Shown one piece after another: positions 8,488 through 17,330 of a stretch of DNA of 64,000 bases. Source of the DNA: Clostridiales bacterium COT073_COT-073. Its GTDB lineage: Bacteria; Bacillota; Clostridia; Lachnospirales; Vallitaleaceae. Each line of letters opens with the position of its first letter. Position 1 is the stretch's first letter. A program made the position numbers and the translations under genes. Below the pieces are notes generated by a model. That model had not been told where the DNA came from, searched no databases, and saw nothing but the letters and a program-made list of their open reading frames with translations. The stretch spans positions 62,001-126,000 of the forward strand of contig RQYD01000008.1 of assembly GCA_003858485.1 (NCBI GenBank), in the 5' to 3' direction.

Positions 8488-10275
8488 ATGAACTATAAGA
8501 TGCAAATTTTGGTTTGCGGTGGTACAGGTTGTTTATCGTCGGAATCCGAACAAATTGTAAAAAATCTAAAACACGAAATCAAAAAAAATAATTTAACGGA
8601 AGATGTAAGAGTTATTTTGGCCGGTTGTTTCGGTTTTTGTGAAAAGGGTCCAATTGTTAAAATATTGCCGGACAACACCTTCTACACCCAGGTAAAACCG
8701 GCTGATGCGGCTGAAATTATTGAAAGACATATTATTCGTGGTCATAAAGTTGAGCGTTTGTTATTTGTTGAACCGGAAACTCAGGAAGTTATTTCTGACT
8801 CCAAACACATGAATTTCTATAAAAAACAGCAGCGGATCGCTCTGCGCAACTGCGGCTTTATAGATCCAAGTGATATTGAAGAATATATTGCCCGCGATGG
8901 TTATGCTGCCTTAGCCAAAGCTGTCACTGAGATGACCCGGGATGAAGTCGTGGCTGAAGTAAAAAATTCCGGACTGCGCGGCCGGGGCGGCGGTGGTTTC
9001 TCGACCGGTTTAAAATGGGAATTCGCCAAAAAATCAGTGTCGGATGAAAAATATGTCATTTGTAATGCGGACGAAGGCGACCCAGGTGCTTTTATGGATC
9101 GCTCAATCTTAGAAGGTGATCCTCATTCCATTGTTGAAGCTATGGCCATTTGCGGCTATGCTATTGGCGCAGCTGAAGGTCGGGTTTACATCCGGGCCGA
9201 ATATCCTCTGGCTATTACCCGTCTGCAAAAAGCGATTGATGATGCCAGAGCTTATGGCTTACTAGGCAAAAACATTTTCGGAACGGATTTTAATTTTGAT
9301 ATTCTACTGTCATTCGGAGCCGGTGCATTTGTTTGTGGTGAAGAAACTGCCCTGATCCACTCCATGGAAGGTGAACGCGGTGAACCGACCACCAAGCCGC
9401 CATTCCCTGCTGAATCCGGCTACTGGGGAAAACCCACCAATGTCAACAATGTAGAAACTTTAGCTAATATTCCGGTTATTCTGTTAAAAGGCAGTCAATG
9501 GTTTAAGACTATTGGTACCGAAAAGTCTTCCGGCACCAAAGTATTTGCACTGGCCGGCAAAATCAATAATGTCGGTTTAATTGAAGTGCCAATGGGCACA
9601 ACCTTAAGAGAAGTTATTTACGAAATCGGTGGCGGCATCAAGGACGACCGTCAGTTTAAGGCAGTACAAACCGGCGGACCATCCGGCGGCTGTCTGACCG
9701 AAAAAGATCTGGATACGCCGATTGATTTTGACAACTTGATCACCAAAGGATCAATGATGGGTTCCGGCGGTATGATTGTAATGGATGAAACTGACTGCAT
9801 GCCTGCCGTTGCAAAATTCTATCTGGAATTTACCCAGGAAGAATCCTGCGGCAAATGTACTCCTTGTCGAATTGGTACCAGACGTTTATTAGAGCTTTTG
9901 GAGATGATTACTGATGGTAAAGCGGAAATGAGACATCTGGATGAACTCCGGCGGCTGAGCCGGGTAATCTGTGACACTGCCCTGTGCGGACTTGGGCAAA
10001 CTGCTCCTAACCCGGTATTATCTACCTTAGACGCTTTCTGGGATGAATATGTCGCTCATGTCAAAGACCATAAATGTCCGGCCGGTCGTTGCGAAAAATT
10101 AATCCGTTATAATATCAACGACAAATGTATCGGCTGTACCGCTTGTGCCAGAAAATGTCCGGTTAATTGTATTACCGGCGAAAGAAAGCAAAAGCATGAA
10201 ATCGACCAAGAGAAATGTATTAAATGTGGAGCTTGTTACTCGGCTTGTAAATTTAATGCTATCGACAAAATGTAA
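8488..10275 (+). CDS. hydB: NADH-linked [FeFe] hydrogenase, NuoF-like flavin subunit HydB
   Basis: A 595-residue protein with an N-terminal thioredoxin-like [2Fe-2S] domain (cysteines in V-C-G-G-T-G-C and A-G-C-F-G-F-C), then the NuoF flavin/NADH domain with R-G-R-G-G-G-G-F-S-T-G and N-A-D-E-G-D-P-G-A-F near residues 163-200. A [4Fe-4S] site follows (E-S-C-G-K-C-T-P-C-R), and a C-terminal two-cluster ferredoxin domain (C-I-G-C-T-A-C-A-R-K-C-P and C-I-K-C-G-A-C-Y-S-A-C). This is the NAD(H)-reacting subunit. In characterised HydABC enzymes it takes part in coupling NADH and reduced ferredoxin to H2. It is 12 bases upstream of hydA. Confidence 0.95.
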   Translation: MNYKMQILVCGGTGCLSSESEQIVKNLKHEIKKNNLTEDVRVILAGCFGFCEKGPIVKILPDNTFYTQVKPADAAEIIERHIIRGHKVERLLFVEPETQEVISDSKHMNFYKKQQRIALRNCGFIDPSDIEEYIARDGYAALAKAVTEMTRDEVVAEVKNSGLRGRGGGGFSTGLKWEFAKKSVSDEKYVICNADEGDPGAFMDRSILEGDPHSIVEAMAICGYAIGAAEGRVYIRAEYPLAITRLQKAIDDARAYGLLGKNIFGTDFNFDILLSFGAGAFVCGEETALIHSMEGERGEPTTKPPFPAESGYWGKPTNVNNVETLANIPVILLKGSQWFKTIGTEKSSGTKVFALAGKINNVGLIEVPMGTTLREVIYEIGGGIKDDRQFKAVQTGGPSGGCLTEKDLDTPIDFDNLITKGSMMGSGGMIVMDETDCMPAVAKFYLEFTQEESCGKCTPCRIGTRRLLELLEMITDGKAEMRHLDELRRLSRVICDTALCGLGQTAPNPVLSTLDAFWDEYVAHVKDHKCPAGRCEKLIRYNINDKCIGCTACARKCPVNCITGERKQKHEIDQEKCIKCGACYSACKFNAIDKM

Positions 10276-10287
10276 AGGAGTACTCAT

Positions 10288-12045
10288 ATGATTAATTTAA
10301 AAATTGACGGAAAATCCGTTTCCGTTCCTGCGGGAAGTACCGTTTTAGAAGCTGCCAGAGCACTGAATATTACAATTCCAACCCTGTGTCATCTCGATTT
10401 GCATGACACCAAAATGGTCAATAAAGCAGCTTCTTGTCGTGTTTGTGTTGTCGAAGTAAAAGGACGCCGTAACCTAGCTCCGGCCTGTGCCACTCCGGTT
10501 TTTGAAGGTATGGAAGTAATCACCAATAACATTCGGGTTATGGAAGCGCGTCGGATCGTCATGGAGCTTTTGATCTCTGACCATCCAAAAGATTGCTTAT
10601 CTTGTCGTAAGGCTGGCAATTGTGAGCTTCAGGATCTCTCTGAATTATTATCCCTGCGCGGTCACTCAATTTCCGGTGAATCGGTCAGCACTTATAAAAA
10701 GGATATTACTCCATCATTAATTCGCGATATGGATAAATGTATCATGTGCCGGCGCTGTGAAACCATGTGTAACGAAGTGCAAACAGTTGGTGCTTTGTCC
10801 GGCATCAACCGTGGTTTTAATGCAGTTGTATCCTCTGCCTTTGAACTGCCAATGGACGAAACGGTTTGTACTCACTGTGGTCAATGTGTAGCTGTTTGTC
10901 CAACCGGTGCACTGACAGAAAATGATCATTCCTTAAAAGTATATGAAGCACTGGCTGACCCGGGTAAAACAGTTATTGTCCAAACCGCTCCGGCAGTCCG
11001 GGTTGCCCTTGGCGAAGCCTTTGGCGAGGAACCGGGTAGCATCATGACCGGCAAAATGGTAGCCGCTTTAAAACATATGGGCTTTGATTATGTATTTGAC
11101 ACCAATTTTTCAGCGGACTTGACCATTATGGAGGAAGGTGCAGAATTACTTGATCGCTTGGATAAATTCCTCAATCATCAAGATACCAAAGCTCTGCCGA
11201 TCTTGACTTCTTGTTGCCCGGCCTGGGTAAACTTTATTGAAAGTCAATTTCCGGAATTAATTCATATACCATCTTCTGCCAAATCACCACAGCAAATGTT
11301 CGGCTCAATCGCCAAAAGCTACTTTGCAGAAAAATTGGGGATTGATCGGAAAAATTTGGTGGTTGTGTCCTTAATGCCTTGTCTGGCCAAAAAGCAGGAA
11401 GCTCATATGGAACAATACAGTGTTGATGGCAATCAGGATGTTGATCTGGTTATTACCACCCGTGAATTTGCCAATATGATCCGGCAGATGAATATCAATA
11501 TTCATGAACTTCCGGATATGGAATACGATGACCCACTGGGCATTTCAACTGGTGCTGGTATGATTTTCGGTTCAACCGGTGGTGTGATAGAAGCAGCTGT
11601 CCGAACTGCATATGAGCTGAAAACCAAACATCCTCTGGAAAAGATTGAATTTGAACAATTACGTGGTTTTGAGGGTGTCCGGCTGGGCCATGTTGATGTT
11701 GATGGCTTTACCTTAAACATCGGTATCGCTCATGGACTTGGTAATGCCCGAAGTTTGCTGGAAGAAGTCCGGGATGGAAATCCCCGTGAAATTCATGCCA
11801 TTGAGGTTATGGCTTGTCCCGGCGGCTGCATTGGCGGTGCCGGTCAGCCTTACCATCATGGTAATTCTGATATCTTAAAAGCCCGTCAAAAGGCCATTTA
11901 TGAGATCGATAAAAATTCCAAACTGCGAAAATCTCATGAAAATCCAGCTATTATCGAGCTCTATAAAACTTTCCTGGGCGAACCGCTGGGCGAAAGAGCA
12001 CATCAACTGCTGCATACCCACTACTATGTCAAAGAGAAGGTATAA
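10288..12045 (+). CDS. hydA: [FeFe] hydrogenase catalytic subunit HydA
   Basis: A 585-residue iron-only hydrogenase. From the N-terminus: a [2Fe-2S] plant-ferredoxin-like domain (cysteines in A-S-C-R-V-C-V-V), the His-ligated cluster region (D-H-P-K-D-C-L-S-C), two [4Fe-4S] motifs (C-I-M-C-R-R-C and C-T-H-C-G-Q-C-V-A-V-C-P), then the H-cluster domain. All three signatures are intact: T-S-C-C-P-A-W near residue 307, M-P-C-L-A-K-K near 362, and A-C-P-G-G-C-I-G-G near 509. The C-terminal small-subunit-like tail is present. It makes or uses H2. Maturases HydEFG are not in the window. Strong ribosome site AAAGGAG. Confidence 0.96.
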   Translation: MINLKIDGKSVSVPAGSTVLEAARALNITIPTLCHLDLHDTKMVNKAASCRVCVVEVKGRRNLAPACATPVFEGMEVITNNIRVMEARRIVMELLISDHPKDCLSCRKAGNCELQDLSELLSLRGHSISGESVSTYKKDITPSLIRDMDKCIMCRRCETMCNEVQTVGALSGINRGFNAVVSSAFELPMDETVCTHCGQCVAVCPTGALTENDHSLKVYEALADPGKTVIVQTAPAVRVALGEAFGEEPGSIMTGKMVAALKHMGFDYVFDTNFSADLTIMEEGAELLDRLDKFLNHQDTKALPILTSCCPAWVNFIESQFPELIHIPSSAKSPQQMFGSIAKSYFAEKLGIDRKNLVVVSLMPCLAKKQEAHMEQYSVDGNQDVDLVITTREFANMIRQMNINIHELPDMEYDDPLGISTGAGMIFGSTGGVIEAAVRTAYELKTKHPLEKIEFEQLRGFEGVRLGHVDVDGFTLNIGIAHGLGNARSLLEEVRDGNPREIHAIEVMACPGGCIGGAGQPYHHGNSDILKARQKAIYEIDKNSKLRKSHENPAIIELYKTFLGEPLGERAHQLLHTHYYVKEKV

Positions 12046-12084
12046 ATTTTGTAAAGTTTTAGTCATGAGATAATCATGCATTAC

Positions 12085-12171
12085 AAAAGCACATGGATTA
12101 AAATGTACCGGCTCCCAAAAGTTAGGCCAAACTCTAACAATTGGTAGCCGGTACAATGTCCATGTGCTTTT
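12085..12171. terminator. nested triple-stem hairpin, bidirectional terminator after hydA
   Basis: Three stems lie inside each other: AAAAGCACATGGA (12085-12097) with TCCATGTGCTTTT (12159-12171), GTACCGGCT (12105-12113) with AGCCGGTAC (12146-12154), and GTTAG (12121-12125) with CTAAC (12134-12138). The outer stem ends in a T-run on the right and an A-run on the left. It lies between the convergent hydA and DUF2974 genes and could stop transcription from both sides. Confidence 0.75.
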
Positions 12172-12288
12172 TCATTTGTAAAAACTATTTTACAATATTT
12201 CTTTATATTTTGCTGATTTTAAAACTGATCGGATTTTCCGTCCATCATCATCTACGCCTAACTGTCCCTTAGCATAAATCAGCTGGCA

Positions 12289-13404
12289 CTAGACCATTTG
12301 CTGTTTAATTTCCTGGCCGATCACAGTCGCTGCCTGTTTCCACAGCAGCAGCAATACCCGGCGGATTTCTTTTTTCCGTTTATCACTTAAATCGGTAGCT
12401 GCTTTCATCAGGTCAGCCACCGTTTTCCACTTCAGGTCGGTAAAATCCTCCACACTTTTGATCTCTGCCTTTTCCAAAATAGAAAAACAAATATCAATAA
12501 ATTCTTCGCGTTCCGCCCTATCCATTTTTTCCAGCCACAGTTTAACCGTACTTTCCACCATATTACTTTCCAAATCCAGCTCTTTGGCATAGACAAAAGA
12601 ACTGCCTTCCACCTGCCAGGTAAATGCATCATGCTGCCAGGCTCCATTGACACTGCTCTTGACTACCGAATAAACTTCGGCATGCTCCAGCAGCCGCCCC
12701 ACAATCGAAGTTTCCGGCAAATAAGTCCGGACTTTGGACATGCTTTTGCTGTATTCCGGCTTCATCACTACCCGCTTACGAAAGCCGGGACCATCAAAAT
12801 TATCCACCGACAGGATTTTTTCAGCTATTTCCTCACGCGCATGAATACCGGCATAAACCGCTAAATTCCCGCCTTTGGAATGTCCGCCCAAGCGAATCTT
12901 AAAATTGGTCCACTCATAAATCCGCTCCAGATAATTAACAGCTTCCAACTGGGCCGGAACTTCATCCATATAGCTCATATTTAAATTTTCCCGCCAGCCA
13001 ACCAAAGAAATATCCGTCCCGCTGTAACCGACATAAACACTGCCATCCGGAATCCAAACAGTCATCGCTGAAAATTGTTCCTGTTTTTCCACATCTACCC
13101 GGTTGATATAATTGGCAAAAAACAGTTCAGAAAAACGGCGGCTTTTCTTTAAAGCACCCAGCATCCGACTGGGATTTTTAATAATGATCGCTTTTTTTTC
13201 AATTTCTGCCGGAACATTTTTCAACCAATATTTTTCAATCAATTTAGCCATGGAAATTGAGCTTTTCTCATTCCAGGCCGGAATCATGCCTTCAAAATCC
13301 AAATAGCAAAGCTGGGTTAAAATTAAGCTGTCAATTTCATTAAAAGGGTCCTGAGTAAAGCTGAGATCACCCCGCCATCTCAAATAATCTTCAATATTTG
13401 CCAT
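12289..13404 (-). CDS. DUF2974 (Mbeg1-like) predicted alpha/beta hydrolase
   Basis: A 371-residue protein with a lipase-like nucleophile elbow G-G-H-S-K-G-G-N-L-A near residue 174, as in the DUF2974/Mbeg1-like family, which is distantly related to class 3 lipases. No signal peptide or membrane helix is visible, so it is probably cytoplasmic. The catalytic serine sits in GHSKG; the acid and histidine cannot be assigned safely by eye. AGGAGGAAAT precedes the ATG. The natural substrate of this family is not established. It is 55 bases downstream of the dehydrogenase gene and may share its transcript. Confidence 0.85.
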   Translation of the reverse strand: MANIEDYLRWRGDLSFTQDPFNEIDSLILTQLCYLDFEGMIPAWNEKSSISMAKLIEKYWLKNVPAEIEKKAIIIKNPSRMLGALKKSRRFSELFFANYINRVDVEKQEQFSAMTVWIPDGSVYVGYSGTDISLVGWRENLNMSYMDEVPAQLEAVNYLERIYEWTNFKIRLGGHSKGGNLAVYAGIHAREEIAEKILSVDNFDGPGFRKRVVMKPEYSKSMSKVRTYLPETSIVGRLLEHAEVYSVVKSSVNGAWQHDAFTWQVEGSSFVYAKELDLESNMVESTVKLWLEKMDRAEREEFIDICFSILEKAEIKSVEDFTDLKWKTVADLMKAATDLSDKRKKEIRRVLLLLWKQAATVIGQEIKQQMV

Positions 13405-13459
13405 ATTTCCTCCTGCATTGCCTTCATTCTCAAATGTCCTGAGTAAACGGGATTCTCAG

Positions 13460-14500
13460 CTATCTTGTGACCACCTTGCAGTGTCCGTTTTCATCACATT
13501 CATATAAAACCTCATTAATAATTTCTTCACCAATGGTAAAGAAACGGCGAATGTTCTCCAAAGTTTGTTCAGCAATGTTATTCAAAGCTTCCTTAGTAAA
13601 AAATGCCTGGTGCGAAGTAACCAGTACATTACTCAATGACAATAATCTGGCCAAAACATCATCTTCAATAATTGAGTCTGAACAGTCCTCAAAAAAATAC
13701 TCACTTTCTTCTTCATATACATCCAGACCGGCTGAGCTGACCTTCCGGCTTTTTAAGGCCTCAACCAAATCTTCCGAATGAATCAGGCCACCACGTGAAG
13801 TATTAATGATCATAACTCCATCTTTCATCTTAGCAATGCTGTCCTTATCAATCATATGATAGGTTTCATCCGTCAGCGGACAGTGCAGGGAAATAATATC
13901 CGACTCCTTAAACAAATGATCCAAGTCTGTGTATTCCACTTCTAAAGATGAATTCGGATATTTATCATAGGCCAATACTCTCATGCCCATCCCTTTCATA
14001 ATGCCAATAAATACCTGGCCAATTTTACCGGTTCCAATCACACCCACCGTTTTGCCGCGTAAATCAAAGCCCATCAGGCCATTGATACTAAAATTACTTT
14101 CACGTGTCCGGTTAAATGCCCGATGTGTTTGTCGATTCAAAGTTAAAATCATGGCTAAGGCATGTTCAGCAATGGCATATGGGCTGTAGGCCGGCACCCG
14201 TACAATATGGATCTTGCCACTGGCCGTAACAAAATCAACATTATTATATCCGGCTGCCCGCATGGCGATTAAGGTAATGCCGTTGGCTACCAATGCTTCA
14301 ATTGTCTTGGTCCCCAAATCATCATTAACAAAAGCACAAACCACATCAAAGCCCTTCGCCAAAGGGGCAGTTTCTTCGTTTAACTTATATTCAAAAAACT
14401 TGATATAATAGTTATATTTCTTATTTTGCTCAGTAAAAAAGCGGATATCATATGGCTTTGCATCAAATAATGCAATTTTTAAATTTTCATTGGTTTTCAT
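13460..14500 (-). CDS. D-2-hydroxyacid dehydrogenase (D-lactate dehydrogenase-like)
   Basis: A 346-residue NAD-dependent dehydrogenase. It has the nucleotide-binding motif V-G-V-I-G-T-G-K-I-G-Q near residue 150 and the catalytic set: Arg in N-T-S-R-G-G-L-I, Glu in L-D-V-Y-E-E-E, and His in V-T-S-H-Q-A-F-F. Length and the A-A-G-Y-N-N-V-D segment resemble fermentative D-lactate dehydrogenase (LdhA), which reduces pyruvate to D-lactate, but other 2-keto acids are possible. AAAGGAAA lies about 12 bases before the ATG. Next to a hydrogenase operon, a second fermentative electron sink makes sense. Confidence 0.87.
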   Translation of the reverse strand: MKTNENLKIALFDAKPYDIRFFTEQNKKYNYYIKFFEYKLNEETAPLAKGFDVVCAFVNDDLGTKTIEALVANGITLIAMRAAGYNNVDFVTASGKIHIVRVPAYSPYAIAEHALAMILTLNRQTHRAFNRTRESNFSINGLMGFDLRGKTVGVIGTGKIGQVFIGIMKGMGMRVLAYDKYPNSSLEVEYTDLDHLFKESDIISLHCPLTDETYHMIDKDSIAKMKDGVMIINTSRGGLIHSEDLVEALKSRKVSSAGLDVYEEESEYFFEDCSDSIIEDDVLARLLSLSNVLVTSHQAFFTKEALNNIAEQTLENIRRFFTIGEEIINEVLYECDENGHCKVVTR

Positions 14501-14560
14501 TTGGTTGTTCTATTTCCTTTCTTGGGGATATTTGTTCGTGACCGTTCCCCTACCTTTTAA

Positions 14561-14637
14561 CCTTTTGGGCTGGCGGGCCATTTAGCTTTCTGGCTGATTG
14601 ACCTTTGGGCCGGCGAGCCATTTAGCTTTCTGGCTGA
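14561..14637. repeat. 40-bp tandem repeat duplicating the 3' end of rnhA
   Basis: A segment at about 14561-14597 (GGGCTGGCGGGCCATTTAGC, then TTTCTGGCTGA) is repeated with a 40-base offset at about 14601-14637 with only a few changes. The right copy contains the last codons and the stop of rnhA; the left copy is an untranslated remnant downstream of it. Confidence 0.85.
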
Positions 14638-15104
14638 AAAATGTCTTCCAGCAAATTCTGGCCATCAGCCGCCGTCGTGGCCAATAAGTCACAGCGCTCG
14701 TTTTGCGGATGGCCATTATGGCCACGTACCCATTCATATTCAACTTGATGTTTTTCCATTAAAGTCAAGAGCTCCTGCCATAAATCCTGATTTTTAACCG
14801 GCTCTTTTTTTCCGCGTTTCCAGTTGTTTTTCAGCCAGGAATCAACCCATCCCTGGGCGAAAGCATCAACAATATATTTAGAATCAGAAAAAACTGTCAC
14901 CTGGCATGGTTTTTTTAGCTCCTGAAGTCCTTTAATAACTGCCAGTAACTCCATACGATTGTTGGTAGTCTGTCGGTAACCAGCCGACAACTCCTTTTGG
15001 TGAAGATTACCACCTGCATCCGTATATTCTAAAATACTGCCATAACCGCCATTGCCCGGATTCCCGCGGCAAGCCCCGTCTGTATAAAGTTTAACTTGTT
15101 TCAT
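14622..15104 (-). CDS. rnhA: ribonuclease HI
   Basis: A 160-residue RNase HI, which cuts RNA in RNA-DNA hybrids. The four acidic catalytic residues are seen in Y-T-D-G-A-C (residue 9), R-M-E-L-L-A, F-S-D-S-K-Y and E-R-C-D-L-L. The G-N-P-G-N-G-G-Y-G loop is typical. Length matches the bacterial family. It starts eight bases after the alarmone synthetase gene, and its ribosome site GAGGAAT overlaps that gene's end, so the two form an operon. Its last codons lie inside a 40-base tandem repeat. Confidence 0.96.
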   Translation of the reverse strand: MKQVKLYTDGACRGNPGNGGYGSILEYTDAGGNLHQKELSAGYRQTTNNRMELLAVIKGLQELKKPCQVTVFSDSKYIVDAFAQGWVDSWLKNNWKRGKKEPVKNQDLWQELLTLMEKHQVEYEWVRGHNGHPQNERCDLLATTAADGQNLLEDIFQPES

Positions 15105-15112
15105 TTTCAGTT

Positions 15113-15778
15113 TTATTCCTCTGTCATTTCAATCCGGTTGCGGATTTTTTCCATCCGCTCATCAAGCGCTGTAATAATATCCGCACATTGCCGCAATTCT
15201 TCAGATATTTCTTCGGCATTGGGCAAATCCTTTTTATAATGGAGCTTATGATCCAAGCTCGCCCAAAAATCCATAGCAATAGTCCGAAATTGAACTTCTA
15301 CCTTAATAAATTTCTTACCGGTCGACAAAAAAATCGGAATTTCCATGATTAAGTGCAAGCTTCGGTAACCATTGGGTTTCGGATGAGCAATATAGTCCTT
15401 TTTCATCAACAATTTGACATCATCCTGCTGAATCAGTAAATCTGCCAAGCTGTAAATATCATCAATAAAGGAGCAAATGATCCGAATACCGGCAACATCA
15501 AATAAATTTTCTTCAATGCTTTCAAGGGTGGTCGGAAATCCTTTTCTTCTTAACTTATCCATAATACTAAGTGGTTGTTTCACTCGACTTTTAATTGATT
15601 CAAATGGGTTTCTGTTGTATTGAATGGAAAATTCCTCATTCAATATTTTCAGTTTCGTTTCCATTTCTAAGAGTGCTGACTCATATTGAAGCATCAGTTT
15701 CATAAATGGCTCGGCCTGTTTCCACAAAAGCTGCGGATCTTCCATATTGACGACATCTCTTAAATTAAAATTAGTCAT
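15113..15778 (-). CDS. relQ: small alarmone synthetase (RelQ/YjbM-like GTP pyrophosphokinase)
   Basis: A 221-residue RelA/SpoT synthetase domain without HD hydrolase, TGS or ACT domains. It would make (p)ppGpp from ATP and GTP or GDP. Signature segments: D-V-A-G-I-R-I-I-C-S-F, K-P-N-G-Y-R-S-L-H-L near residue 137, and E-V-Q-F-R-T-I-A-M-D-F-W-A-S-L-D-H near residue 160. The length fits RelQ rather than RelP, but this split was judged by eye. AGAGGAAAG precedes the ATG. It heads an operon with rnhA, and its own promoter is listed at 15866-15894. Confidence 0.9.
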   Translation of the reverse strand: MTNFNLRDVVNMEDPQLLWKQAEPFMKLMLQYESALLEMETKLKILNEEFSIQYNRNPFESIKSRVKQPLSIMDKLRRKGFPTTLESIEENLFDVAGIRIICSFIDDIYSLADLLIQQDDVKLLMKKDYIAHPKPNGYRSLHLIMEIPIFLSTGKKFIKVEVQFRTIAMDFWASLDHKLHYKKDLPNAEEISEELRQCADIITALDERMEKIRNRIEMTEE

Positions 15779-15865
15779 ATCACTTTCCTCTCTGGCATTG
15801 GGTTTCTCAATTTCTTTTCTGGCATTTTACTCTGCGCAAGCTGATTAATTCCCTTATCCTCTTTT

Positions 15866-15894
15866 AGAGTAATGAAATTTGACTTTATTGTCAA
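15866..15894 (-). promoter_or_regulatory. promoter of the relQ-rnhA operon
   Basis: On the minus strand a perfect TTGACA (15889-15894) is followed by a 17-base spacer and TACTCT (15866-15871), a weak -10 box. The rest of the 338-base gap 15779-16116 holds two hairpins and no gene. Confidence 0.5.
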
Positions 15895-15988
15895 GAGTTT
15901 TTATACTAAAATAAAAATTAGTCGAAATTGAAATAAAAGCCTTAAAAAGAAGCGATTGATAAATTCGCCTTTGCAAGAGATCAGTTTA

Positions 15989-16032
15989 AAAGCAAAAGCA
16001 TCTTGTACCTTTCCTGAATATGCTTTTGCTTT
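15989..16032. repeat. AT-rich hairpin between relQ and NlpC genes
   Basis: AAAGCAAAAGCAT at 15989-16001 pairs with ATGCTTTTGCTTT at 16020-16032 over an 18-base loop, a perfect 13-bp stem. It lies in the gap upstream of the relQ promoter. It may back up the stronger terminator at 16067-16102. Confidence 0.6.
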
Positions 16033-16061
16033 GTTTTAGGCTTTAACCGAAAAATCAACAT

Positions 16062-16102
16062 AAAAAGGCTGCTGCATCAAACCAATGTGTGATACAGCAG
16101 CC
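16062..16102 (-). terminator. terminator of the NlpC/P60 gene
   Basis: On the minus strand GGCTGCTG (16095-16102) pairs with CAGCAGCC (16067-16074), with further pairing toward the loop, followed by TTTTTA. It lies about 15 bases past the stop codon. The stem sequence resembles the arms of the GGGGCTGTTGCA palindrome family found elsewhere in the window. Confidence 0.85.
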
Positions 16103-16116
16103 CTGCTTTTGCTTGA

Positions 16117-17112
16117 TCATCTCATTCTGCCAAAGGCGTAAAAATGCCGGCTCCAATATTCATCAGATAAAGGAGTAATTTGCACCCGGCTGCCAGCAGC
16201 ATGAATCATCAGACCATCACCAATATAAATAGCTGAATGAGTAACCGGTACTCTGGCTGAATAGGTACGGGTAAAAAATACCAAATCGCCAATTTTTAAC
16301 TGTTCAGCCGGAATTGCATCACAAAGAGCAAATAATGCCTGCGACGAACCCCTGGTATATTTTTTTTCACCTGACACATTCAGTACCCAATGTACAAAGC
16401 CGGAACAATCAAAAGCATTTGGACCAGCCGCTCCACCAATATAAGGCATTCCCAAACGCGACTTAGCTAAATCGACCAACGATTTCTTGTTTTCAATTTC
16501 TTCCAGAACTGCCTGTACCTGTAAATATTTTAAAAATTCAATGACAAACCGTTCTTCGGTTATTTGCTTGACCGGTATCTCAGTTTGCTTTGGCAGTTTA
16601 TTTTCCAATTGGTAAATAAACACGGAGGAGGTGTCCTCCAGCCATTGATATGGAATCTCCAAAATCGTTAAAATTTCCGCTATCGGCACTGCCAATTGTC
16701 CACTCTCCAAAATATCCGCCGAAATATCACCAACTTCCTGGCCCTGATAATAAATCTTATTGTCCGGCAAAGAAATGCGCAGGGCACTTCCCTGCCACAT
16801 TAAAATCGCTGAATAATCGGCTAAATTCCAGGTGATCGGAATACGAAATGCTTCTTCCATCAAACTCAGCGGCATATATGTCCTGCCATCCCTGGCATAA
16901 GGTGCCGTTTTGGCAGTTTTTACCAGCTCGTCCAACCGGTATTCCGGTTCTTCCAAAGTAATATATAAACTACGAATTTCCGTTTCTTCCAAGTCTTTGA
17001 TTTCCGTTCTTTTTTCCAGGTTCTTTAAGCTATGTTCTTCTGCCGCCTGACTGACATTGGCAAATAATATTACAAACATCACCACTGCCGTCATCATCCA
17101 ATTCCGTTTCAA
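16117..17112 (-). CDS. secreted NlpC/P60 cell-wall hydrolase with N-terminal stalk domain
   Basis: About 331 residues: a signal peptide (ending near S-Q-A-A), a domain resembling the copper amine oxidase N-terminal repeat used as a wall-binding or stalk module, and a C-terminal NlpC/P60 peptidase domain. The catalytic Cys is in A-F-D-C-S-G-F-V, the His in V-T-H-S-A-I-Y-I, and a third polar residue in M-I-H-A-A-G. Such enzymes cut gamma-D-Glu-diamino acid links in peptidoglycan stems. I chose a TTG start at 17112 because GGAGG lies six bases before it; the longer ATG at 17142 lacks a ribosome site. Confidence 0.9.
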   Translation of the reverse strand: MKRNWMMTAVVMFVILFANVSQAAEEHSLKNLEKRTEIKDLEETEIRSLYITLEEPEYRLDELVKTAKTAPYARDGRTYMPLSLMEEAFRIPITWNLADYSAILMWQGSALRISLPDNKIYYQGQEVGDISADILESGQLAVPIAEILTILEIPYQWLEDTSSVFIYQLENKLPKQTEIPVKQITEERFVIEFLKYLQVQAVLEEIENKKSLVDLAKSRLGMPYIGGAAGPNAFDCSGFVHWVLNVSGEKKYTRGSSQALFALCDAIPAEQLKIGDLVFFTRTYSARVPVTHSAIYIGDGLMIHAAGSRVQITPLSDEYWSRHFYAFGRMR

Positions 17113-17330
17113 AATAATCCTCCACTCAATAAAACTCGTCATCCCGGTCCGTTTTTATTTTCAATCATTTGCGGATCATATGAGCAACCAGCCCTTTGAT
17201 AAGTCCAGATTTCTAAACAATCTCATCCTCCAGCCTGAATCCTCAACTATTTTCTAATCATTTTTTAATTATACGAAACAATCGCCGCTTTGGCAAATCA
17301 AAGTTTTAAAAATATTAGTTAAAAATAATA

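Noticed and set aside
12121-12138. GTTAGGC next to CTAAC looks like an integron attC core
   Set aside because: The two parts are 18 bases apart inside a larger hairpin, the second box does not fit the attC pattern, and no integrase or cassette array is present.
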